Below are positions 7,773 to 14,488 of a stretch of 27,958 bases of DNA, piece by piece; the stretch's first letter is position 1, and the number at the start of each line of letters is the position of its first letter. Source of the stretch: CAYLLT01 sp964591605 (GTDB taxonomy: Bacteria; Planctomycetota; Phycisphaerae; UBA1845; PWPN01). The position numbers and the translations under genes are program-made. The stretch covers positions 1-27,958 of the forward strand of contig CAZQEN010000057.1 of NCBI GenBank assembly GCA_964591605.1. Direction: 5' to 3'. Below the pieces are notes generated by a model. The model made no database searches and was not told the origin of the DNA. It worked only from the letters and a program-made list of their open reading frames with translations.

Positions 7773-8078
7773 CCTGATTCTCCTGATAGCGCCGAATAAG
7801 AGCCCGCAGTGTAATCCCCCGCCTCGCCCCGTGCGACGGCACGGGGTGGCCCATCCCTCGCGCAGCGATGGGTGGGGTCCCGATGATGGAGAGGGAAACC
7901 ACTCAACGCATCACGAAAAGGCGTGAAGGCGAGTTGGGGGCACTCGGATTTCGGGTTTCATTCGTTCCGCCACGGCGGATCTTCGACATTCGGATTTCGT
8001 CATTCGGCTTTCTTTCCAGAGATCTCCGCGCTCTCCATGTTCGAGCCGATCCAGCGTTGGGGTTAAGATGGAGTGGCC
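7773..8078. other. Divergent intergenic region with hairpin repeats
   Basis: It separates the secreted protein (minus) from the kinase-WD40 gene (plus). It carries the two hairpins at 7827-7872 and, at about 7944-8020, recurring cggatttcg and attcgg words (for example 7990-8010), which look like degenerate short repeats. A TAAGAT -10-like box lies at 8064-8069, just before the kinase start, but no convincing -35 accompanies it. Confidence 0.5.
7827..7872. repeat. Paired GC-rich hairpins (REP-like intergenic repeat)
   Basis: CCCCGTG (7827-7833) pairs perfectly with CACGGGG (7840-7846) over a 6-nt loop, and CCCATC (7850-7855) pairs with GATGGG (7867-7872). The layout resembles the hairpin repeats at 20376-20477, suggesting a scattered repeat family in this genome. 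Confidence 0.55.
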
Positions 8079-11000
8079 ATGGCAGCCGAGCCACTCGAAG
8101 AACGCGAGATGCGGATCGGCCGCATCATCAACGAGTACCTGGATCGCAAGCAGCGCGGCGACGCGGCGAGCGAACAGGATCTCATCGAAGCGCACCCCGA
8201 CCTGGCGGACGAGCTTCGCGAGCATTTCGGGACGGTTCGGCAGGTGATGTCGGTTTCCTCGCCCGATGGCCGGCTCGCGGATGCCGGGCCGGCCCTGGCG
8301 TCTGACTTTCTGCCAGGCTACGAGATCCTGAACGAGATCCACCGGGGCGGACAGGGCGTCGTGTACCTCGCTCTGCAGAAGGCCACCCGCCGCCAGGTGG
8401 CGATCAAGGTGACGCGCGAGGGGCCGTTCGCCGGCTGGCGCGACCGTGCCCGGTTTGAACGCGAAGTGCAGGTGCTCGGCGCGCTGCGGCACCCGAGCAT
8501 TGTCACCATCCACGACAGCGGCACTGCCGCCGGCTGCCAGTATTTCGTGATGGATTACATCGCGGGCTCCCCGCTGGATGCGTGGCTGAGCGCCGGCGCC
8601 CAGGCGCCGGCCCCGCAGCGGTCCGTCGAGCAGATCCTCAGGCTGTTTGCCGTCATCTGTGACGCCATCAATGCCGCGCACATCAAGGGCATCATTCACC
8701 GCGACCTCAAGCCCGGCAACATCCGCATGGATGAGGACAACCGGCCGCACATCCTGGACTTCGGGCTCGCCAAGAGGGCGACAGAACCCGACCCGGACCG
8801 GGCGGACATGACGGCCGTCGGCCAGTTCGTCGGCAGCCTGCCCTGGACCAGTCCCGAGCAGGCCCAGGGCTCGCTCGACCTGATCGATACCCGCACCGAC
8901 GTCTATGCCCTGGGCGTGATTCTCTATCAGATGCTCACGGGCGAGTTCCCCTACGACGTGGCCGGCCCGGTACGCGACGTGCTCAACCGGATCGTGACCC
9001 GGGAGCCGGCCCGGCCCGGCACGCTCCGACGGGACATCGACAGAGACGTTGACGCGATCGTGCTCAAGTGCCTGCGCAAGGAGCCGCACCGCCGCTATCA
9101 GACGGCGGGCGAACTGGGGGCGGATGTCGAGCGCTATCTGCACGGCCAGCCGGTCGCGGCCCGCAGCGACAGCGGGCTCTACGTGCTGGGCAAGATGCTG
9201 CGCCGCTATCGGGCTCCGGTGGCCGTGGCGGCGGCGTTCGCGATGCTCGTGGCGGTCTCCCTTTTTGGATCTCTGACCCTCTGGAGGCGGGCGGTCGTCG
9301 ATCGCGACCGGGCGATGGATGCGGAACGCCGCGCCGATGCCAAGGCCGCCGAGGCCGAGCAGGCGCGGCAGGTCGCCTCCGAGGAGCGGGCCATCGCCCA
9401 GGCCCAGGCTCAGCGGCTCGCCCGTGTGGATTACCGCAAAAGCATCGCCCTGGCTCAGAATGCCTGCGAGCAGCGGTACACGGCCCGCGCGAAGCGTCTC
9501 CTGGAGGCATGCCAGCCGGAGTTGCGCGAGTGGGAGTGGTACCACCTGCTGCGGCTGTCGCGTCCGCCGGTTCTCATGGACCGCCGCGCCGATGCCCGAT
9601 CGGTGACCGCGCTGGCGGTGACGCCCGACGGCCGGCAGGTTGTCACCGGCGGCTACCACGGCATCATCACGACGTGGGACGCCCGCACCGGCGATCAGAT
9701 CGCCGAACGGAGGGGGCATGTCGGCCAGATTCAGGCGCTGGCGGTCAGCGCGGACGGGCAGTGGCTGGCCTCGGGGAGTCTGGACCGCACCCTGCGGCTC
9801 TGGAATCTCCAGACCGGCGCCGCGCGAACGGTCGAAAGCAATCAGGAGCAGGTGAACGCCCTCGCGTTCAGCCCCGATTCGACCCTGCTGGTGACCGGCG
9901 GGCCGGGCAAGATCCTGAACTTCTGGGAGGTGGCAACGGGGCGCCTCGTGCGCGCTGCGCCGCCGGCCGAAGGCGAGATCCTGTGTCTGGCGTACAGCCC
10001 CGATGGAAAATGGGTGGCTTCCGGAGAATACCTCAATCCATTTCAGGCCAGCTCCAGCAAGGTCCGCCTGTGGTCGGTCGCCACGGGCGAGGGCCGGGCG
10101 ATCGCGGAGCACGCGGCGAGCGTCCAGTCCCTGGCGCTCAGCCCCGACGGCGCCCGCATCGCCTCGGGCAGCAGCCTGCCTCCGACGGGGCGCGATGCCG
10201 CCGGCACACTCAAGATCTCCCGCAGCGACACCGGCGAAGAAATCCTCTCGCTCCGCGGGCACGAAGGCTTCGTGGCGTCCCTGGCCTTCAGCCCGGACGG
10301 CAAACTCCTGGCCTCCGGCGGCGCTCCGCGCACGTCGACGTTTCGGTCGGAGTCGGATCACACCCTCAAGATCTGGGACGCGACCACCGGGGCTGAGCGC
10401 TGCATTTACTCGGCGCATGAGGGAGGCGCCCGGGCCGTGGCCTGGAGCCGGGACGGCGCCCGCATCTTCTCAGGCGGCAATGACGGGCGGCTCAAGGCGT
10501 GGCCGGCCGCTCCTCCCCCCGAAGCGCTGGTCCTGAACGGCCACGCGGGCGCCGTGCTCCGGGTCGCGTTCAGCCCTGACGGCCGACGCCTCGCTTCCAG
10601 CGGCGGGCGCGCCGGCGGCGATCGTCCGGCGGCCTCCGACGATACGATCCGCGTGTGGGATCTGGCGTCCGGCTCACAGACGCTCGCGTTGGCGGGACAC
10701 GAAGGGGCGGTGCCAGGCCTGGCCTGGAGCCCCGACGGCCGGTCCATCGCCTCCGGCGGGGCCGATGGCACCATCCGCCTCTGGGATGCGGCCACCGGTG
10801 CCCAGCGATGGATACTACCATCTCAGAACCGGCCGATTGAGGCGCTCGCCTTCAGCCCGGAGGCCGGCGTGCCCGGATTGCTCGTGGCGATCGCGGGCCG
10901 GACCGCCAGTATCTGGAGGGTGCCCGACCGGAGCGAGTACCGCCGACTCGAACTCAATGAGCCCCTTGTGACCCTCGCCTTCAGTCCGGACGGGCGCTGG

Positions 11001-11468
11001 CTGGCAACGGGTTCGCTGAGCGGCGTGGTTCGACTGCACGATTACCGGACCGGCGCCGAGGTTCGCTCCTTCTCCGCCGGCTCGGGCCTCACGCAGGCCG
11101 TCTTCAGTCCGGATTCGTCCGTGCTCGCGACCGGTCAGAGCGAGGGAACGATCTCGCTGTGGGATGCCGCATCCGGCGCCCGGCTAGGTACGATGACGGG
11201 TACCCAGCGGCCGGTGCGCTCGCTGGCTCTGAGCCCGGACGGCGAACGCATCGCGTCATGCACGACCGACTCGATGCTGAGCCTCTGGGACGTGCGCGGC
11301 GCCAGCGAGGTCTATACCCTGCGGGCCCACGACGGGCCGGTCCTGTGCGCGGCCTTCAGCCCCGACGGACGGGGCATCGCCACGGGCGGAGAAGACGGCC
11401 TGGTGAAGATCTGGGACGCCGGGGTGGAGACGGCCTCTCACCCCGCAAGCGAGGCAGCCGCCCCGTAA
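8079..11468 (+). CDS. Membrane Ser/Thr protein kinase fused to about 14 WD40 repeats
   Basis: A 1129-residue Hanks-type kinase. After an N-terminal helical segment (IINEYLDRKQRG, ALIEAHPDLADELREHF-like), the kinase domain covers about residues 80-355: Gly-loop GGQGVVY, VAIKV lysine, catalytic HRDLKPGN (Asp209), DFG and SPEQ, so it should be active. A membrane helix follows at about 380-400 (PVAVAAAFAMLVAVSLFGSL), then an Ala/Glu-rich coiled-coil stretch (about 410-455). From about residue 505 to the end I count about 14 WD40 repeats of the LAFSPDG...LASG...IRLWD type, enough for two seven-bladed propellers. Topology implies kinase inside and propellers outside the membrane. ATG 8079 is preferred; GTG 8073 adds two residues. 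An ECF sigma factor lies downstream, a pairing known from planctomycetes. A terminator at 11617-11656 separates them, so they are probably separate transcripts. Confidence 0.93.
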   Translation: MAAEPLEEREMRIGRIINEYLDRKQRGDAASEQDLIEAHPDLADELREHFGTVRQVMSVSSPDGRLADAGPALASDFLPGYEILNEIHRGGQGVVYLALQKATRRQVAIKVTREGPFAGWRDRARFEREVQVLGALRHPSIVTIHDSGTAAGCQYFVMDYIAGSPLDAWLSAGAQAPAPQRSVEQILRLFAVICDAINAAHIKGIIHRDLKPGNIRMDEDNRPHILDFGLAKRATEPDPDRADMTAVGQFVGSLPWTSPEQAQGSLDLIDTRTDVYALGVILYQMLTGEFPYDVAGPVRDVLNRIVTREPARPGTLRRDIDRDVDAIVLKCLRKEPHRRYQTAGELGADVERYLHGQPVAARSDSGLYVLGKMLRRYRAPVAVAAAFAMLVAVSLFGSLTLWRRAVVDRDRAMDAERRADAKAAEAEQARQVASEERAIAQAQAQRLARVDYRKSIALAQNACEQRYTARAKRLLEACQPELREWEWYHLLRLSRPPVLMDRRADARSVTALAVTPDGRQVVTGGYHGIITTWDARTGDQIAERRGHVGQIQALAVSADGQWLASGSLDRTLRLWNLQTGAARTVESNQEQVNALAFSPDSTLLVTGGPGKILNFWEVATGRLVRAAPPAEGEILCLAYSPDGKWVASGEYLNPFQASSSKVRLWSVATGEGRAIAEHAASVQSLALSPDGARIASGSSLPPTGRDAAGTLKISRSDTGEEILSLRGHEGFVASLAFSPDGKLLASGGAPRTSTFRSESDHTLKIWDATTGAERCIYSAHEGGARAVAWSRDGARIFSGGNDGRLKAWPAAPPPEALVLNGHAGAVLRVAFSPDGRRLASSGGRAGGDRPAASDDTIRVWDLASGSQTLALAGHEGAVPGLAWSPDGRSIASGGADGTIRLWDAATGAQRWILPSQNRPIEALAFSPEAGVPGLLVAIAGRTASIWRVPDRSEYRRLELNEPLVTLAFSPDGRWLATGSLSGVVRLHDYRTGAEVRSFSAGSGLTQAVFSPDSSVLATGQSEGTISLWDAASGARLGTMTGTQRPVRSLALSPDGERIASCTTDSMLSLWDVRGASEVYTLRAHDGPVLCAAFSPDGRGIATGGEDGLVKIWDAGVETASHPASEAAAP

Positions 11469-11517
11469 GGGAGCGGAGACCGCGGACGGCCTTGTACCGA
11501 CGGGGGTAAAAATGCAG

Positions 11518-11588
11518 GGTGCCCGGAAGCATCGTCGAGCTTGCCAAGAGAGGAGGGAACGCAAGCTCTGGCGCCACTTCCGGGCACC
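11518..11588 (+). ncRNA. Candidate structured RNA: nested 12-bp and 8-bp perfect stems
   Basis: GGTGCCCGGAAG (11518-11529) pairs perfectly with CTTCCGGGCACC (11577-11588). Inside it GAGCTTGC (11537-11544) pairs perfectly with GCAAGCTC (11561-11568). Small internal loops of 7 and 8 bases separate the stems, and the terminal loop is a purine-rich 16-mer containing GGAGGG. An intrinsic terminator follows 29 bases later. The strand is inferred from that terminator. There is no clear promoter, so it may also be the 3' end of the kinase mRNA. It does not match an RNA family I recognise. Confidence 0.45.
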
Positions 11589-11616
11589 TTTATGGTCTTG
11601 GTGATGATGAGAACGG

Positions 11617-11656
11617 AAAAACCGGCCCGCTCTAACGCGGTTTTGCGATTTTTTTT
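11617..11656 (+). terminator. Rho-independent terminator
   Basis: AAAACCG (11618-11624) pairs with CGGTTTT (11638-11644); an alternative compact stem is CCGC/GCGG (11627-11630 with 11637-11640). A run of eight T lies at 11649-11656. It separates the kinase gene and the RNA candidate from the ECF sigma factor gene. Confidence 0.7.
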
Positions 11657-11747
11657 GGGTGGCCGAGGCGCCCCCACGACGATACCATACAGTAAGCACT
11701 TGTAATTACTGCGTTTACGATCAAGAAATGCCGGTATCCAGATTCGC

Positions 11748-12374
11748 ATGGAAGACCCGAAATTCCGGGAAATGGCGACCCAGATCAGAGCGGGCAGCAC
11801 GGCGGCCATGAGTGCCCTGCTGGTGGCCGGCTTTGCGCCCCTGCGGGCGGCCATCGTCCAGCAGATGAGCGATCTGCCCAGCGAAGCTCAACTTGAGCCC
11901 GAGGACGTCATCCAGGAGGTCTATGCGGCCGCCTGGGCCAAACTCCCAACTACCCAGCTTGACAGCTTTACCGGCTTTATCGCGTGGCTGCGGCAGATTG
12001 CGGAAAACAAGCTCATCGATGTCCGCCGGGCCCTCCTGGCCGACAAGCGGGACGTCCGTCGGCAGGCGTCCGCCTGGGCGCCCGGGAGCGGCACCTACGT
12101 GGATGTCCTGGCGCGTGAGAGTGCTCCCGTTCTGACCCCCAGCCGGGCGGCCGCCCGCAGCGAGGCGACGGCCATCCTGATGGTGCGCATGCTGCAGTTG
12201 CCCGAGGATTATCGCCAGGTCATCCGCTGGCGGCTGATCGACGGCCTGAGCGTCTCGGAGGTGGCCCGCCGCCTCGACCGCACCGAGGCGGCCGTCCACA
12301 TGCTCTGCCACCGCGCCCTTAAACAACTCCGCGACCTCATGGGCGCACCGGGAGACTACCTGACTCAGAAGTAG
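11748..12374 (+). CDS. ECF-type RNA polymerase sigma factor (planctomycete type)
   Basis: A 208-residue sigma-70 family protein with only regions 2 and 4. Region 2 includes PEDVIQEVYAAAWAKL and FIAWLRQIAENKLIDVRR (about residues 49-100), the core-binding and -10 recognition part. Region 4 at about 150-198 (LPEDYRQVIRWRLIDGLSVSEVARRLDRTEAAVHML) is the -35-binding helix-turn-helix. A 40-residue linker rich in Ala, Ser and Arg joins them. ATG 11748 is used, with ATG 11772 as an alternative; neither has a ribosome site. No anti-sigma gene is adjacent. The nearest upstream gene is the Ser/Thr kinase-WD40 protein, and ECF factors linked to such kinases are a known planctomycete theme, so phosphorylation control is a fair inference. 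An intrinsic terminator at 11617-11656 gives it its own transcript. Confidence 0.9.
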   Translation: MEDPKFREMATQIRAGSTAAMSALLVAGFAPLRAAIVQQMSDLPSEAQLEPEDVIQEVYAAAWAKLPTTQLDSFTGFIAWLRQIAENKLIDVRRALLADKRDVRRQASAWAPGSGTYVDVLARESAPVLTPSRAAARSEATAILMVRMLQLPEDYRQVIRWRLIDGLSVSEVARRLDRTEAAVHMLCHRALKQLRDLMGAPGDYLTQK

Positions 12375-12504
12375 ATCCTTCTACCTTCCATAAGCGCTCC
12401 CGGCCGCCTGCCCCGGAGCAATCACCGGGCGGCATGCAGGCTGGAGGGGCCGTCACGCAACAGGCGGGTTGGGCAGCGTCCGTTCCGCCGGGCGCAGCCG
12501 GCAC

Positions 12505-12639
12505 TGCCCGTGCATCCTCCCCACGGGCAGGGCGCATTCGCATCCGCGAATGTCCCGCGCCGGGACCCATGCCACCGTGGTCACTCTGCCACGGATCCCG
12601 ATCCGTCGTGCCATCACATCGCTTGCCGCCCGTGCGGGC
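12505..12639 (+). other. Array of five consecutive perfect hairpins upstream of the GGT-like gene
   Basis: Within the 288-nt gap 12375-12662, perfect stems occur in tandem: TGCCCGTG/CACGGGCA (12505-12512 with 12522-12529), CATTCGC-ATCC-GCGAATG (12535-12552), TCCCG-CGC-CGGGA (12553-12565), CCGTGG/CCACGG (12575-12580 with 12589-12594), and GCCC-GTGC-GGGC (12628-12639). The first stem uses the same 8-mers as the repeat at 20380-20398, in opposite order. It may be a repeat array or a structured 5' leader. No gene is supported here. Confidence 0.45.
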
Positions 12640-12662
12640 ACACGGTTAAGCTCACCATCGTG

Positions 12663-14396
12663 ATGTCATTCAGATGCGTGAGGCAGGTCGTCCCGGCTTT
12701 TCTCGGGACTCTGGCGACGTTCGTCATGTCGAGCGATGTGAACGGGCAGGAAGGCGCGTCTCCGCGATGGTCGACGGGCCATCAGCACCGGTCGGTGGTG
12801 ATCGCGCCGAACGGGATGGTGGCCACGAGCCATGTGCTGGCGGCGCAGGCGGGCGTCGAGATCCTGCGGCGCGGCGGAACGGCGGTGGACGCGGCGATCG
12901 CCACCGACGCGGTGCTGGGCGTCGTCGAGCCCATGAGCTGCGGCATCGGGGGCGATCTGTTCGCGATCGTGTGGGATGCGAAGACGCGGAAACTCACCGG
13001 CCTCAACGCCAGCGGTCGCTCCCCGTTCGCGGCGAATCGGCAGCTTTTCCTCGACAAGGGCCTCAAAGAGATCCCGGAGACCGGGCCGCTGAGCTGGTCG
13101 GTGCCCGGCTGCGTCGACGGATGGGAGATGCTCCGCGCGCGGTTCGGGAAAACGTCGCTCGCTGAGATACTCGCGCCGGCGATCGGCTATGCCGAGAACG
13201 GTTTCGGCGTGACGGAGATCATCGGGCGGAGCTGGGCCGGCTCGACGCGGGTGCTGTCGTCGACGCCGGGCGGGGCGCGGGCATACCTCAAGGATGGCCG
13301 TGCACCCCGCATCGGCGAGCGCATGACGAACGCCGATCTGGCCCGGACCTACCGGCTCATCGCCGAGGGCGGGCGCGACGCGTTCTATCGCGGACCAATC
13401 GCCGACGCCATCGTCGCCTACAGCCGCCAGGCGGGCGGCCTCTTCGAACGGCGCGACTTCGAAGAGCACACGTCCGAATGGGTGGAGCCGGTCAGCACGT
13501 CGTACCGCGGGTATGACGTGTGGGAGCTCCCGCCCAACGGACAGGGCATCGCCGTGCTCGAAATGCTCAACGTGCTCGAAACGTACGACCTTCGCCGCAT
13601 GGGGCATAACTCGCCGGAGTTTCTGCACCTGTTTGTCGAGGCCAAGAAGCTCGCGTTTGCCGACCGGGCGGCGTTCTACAGCGACATGGACTTCTTCAAG
13701 GATCTGCCGCTGGCCGGGCTGATCTCGAAGGATTACGCGGAGCGGCAGCGGCGGCGCATCGACCCGAACCGTGCGGCCCGCGTGGTCGACGCGGGCGATG
13801 CGAAGATCGGCCGGGCGGACACGGTCTATCTCACCGTGGTGGACAAAGACCGCAACGCGGTGTCGCTCATCCAGAGCATTTACTACGGGTGGGGCTCGGG
13901 CCACGTGCCGGGCGAACTGGGCTTCATGCTGCAGAACCGCGGGACACTTTTTGCCCTCGACGAGCGGCATCCGAACCGCATCGAGCCGCACAAACGGCCG
14001 TTCCACACGATCATCCCCGCAATGGTCACGAAGGAGGGACGCCCGTGGCTCTCGCTGGGCGTGATGGGCGGCGACATGCAGCCGCAGGGGCACGTGCAGG
14101 TGCTCATCAACATGATTGACCACGGAATGAACGTGCAGGCGGCCGGCGAGGCGGCACGGTGTCAGCACGTGGGTTCGAGCACACCCACCGGGCAGATCAT
14201 GAGCGACGGCGGCCGGGTGCAGCTCGAGCCGGGTTTTACGGACGCGGCGGTCCGGACGCTTGAGGAGAAGGGACACAGGGTATCGCGAGGCCAGTGGGGA
14301 TTCGGAGGGTATCAGGCGATCATGATCGATGCAGAGTCGGGGCTTCTCTACGGCGGATCAGACCCGCGCAAGGACGGGGCGGCGGTCGGCTATTGA
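12663..14396 (+). CDS. Secreted gamma-glutamyltransferase-like Ntn-hydrolase (YwrD/HpxW-like branch)
   Basis: A 577-residue gamma-glutamyltranspeptidase family protein (peptidase family T3), which self-cleaves to an N-terminal-nucleophile enzyme acting on gamma-glutamyl or related amide bonds. The N-terminus MSFRCVRQVVPAFLGTLATFVMSSDVNGQ is a plausible Sec signal, so it should act outside the cytoplasm. Family landmarks are GMVATSHVLAAQAGVEILRRGG, the VVEPMSCGIGGDLF region and the processing site at Thr387 (DTVYLTVVD). The next part, AVSLIQSIYYGWGSG and GFMLQNRG, is closer to the YwrD/HpxW-like branch than to classical glutathione transpeptidases, which have TTHxSVVD and LLNNxMDDF. The start at 12663 was chosen because it begins the signal peptide; the open frame upstream translates the hairpin array. 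Substrate cannot be set from sequence alone. Confidence 0.88.
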   Translation: MSFRCVRQVVPAFLGTLATFVMSSDVNGQEGASPRWSTGHQHRSVVIAPNGMVATSHVLAAQAGVEILRRGGTAVDAAIATDAVLGVVEPMSCGIGGDLFAIVWDAKTRKLTGLNASGRSPFAANRQLFLDKGLKEIPETGPLSWSVPGCVDGWEMLRARFGKTSLAEILAPAIGYAENGFGVTEIIGRSWAGSTRVLSSTPGGARAYLKDGRAPRIGERMTNADLARTYRLIAEGGRDAFYRGPIADAIVAYSRQAGGLFERRDFEEHTSEWVEPVSTSYRGYDVWELPPNGQGIAVLEMLNVLETYDLRRMGHNSPEFLHLFVEAKKLAFADRAAFYSDMDFFKDLPLAGLISKDYAERQRRRIDPNRAARVVDAGDAKIGRADTVYLTVVDKDRNAVSLIQSIYYGWGSGHVPGELGFMLQNRGTLFALDERHPNRIEPHKRPFHTIIPAMVTKEGRPWLSLGVMGGDMQPQGHVQVLINMIDHGMNVQAAGEAARCQHVGSSTPTGQIMSDGGRVQLEPGFTDAAVRTLEEKGHRVSRGQWGFGGYQAIMIDAESGLLYGGSDPRKDGAAVGY

Positions 14397-14488
14397 GCGG
14401 GCACGCGAGAAGGGATTGACCAGCGATCCCCCCCGCCGCGCGGGACGGCAGCGGCAGGCTTTCGGTATGGCTTCTCGAGGTAAACATC

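Noticed and set aside
6369..7799. 476-codon plus-strand open frame opposite the malectin-tailed protein
   Set aside because: The minus frame has a signal peptide, a ribosome site and a coherent protein; this one is a shadow.
7911..10418. 835-codon open frame on the minus strand opposite the kinase
   Set aside because: The plus strand encodes an unmistakable kinase-WD40 protein; the antisense frame is low-complexity and Arg/Pro/Gly-rich.
11518..11588. Integron attC site or transposon terminal repeats
   Set aside because: No attC core triplets (RYYYAAC/GTTRRRY pair) and no integrase, transposase or target duplication nearby.
12510..12662. N-terminal extension of the GGT-like protein
   Set aside because: It translates the hairpin array; the signal peptide starts at 12663.
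12666..14276. 536-codon open frame opposite the GGT-like gene
   Set aside because: Antisense shadow with no family motif and no ribosome site.
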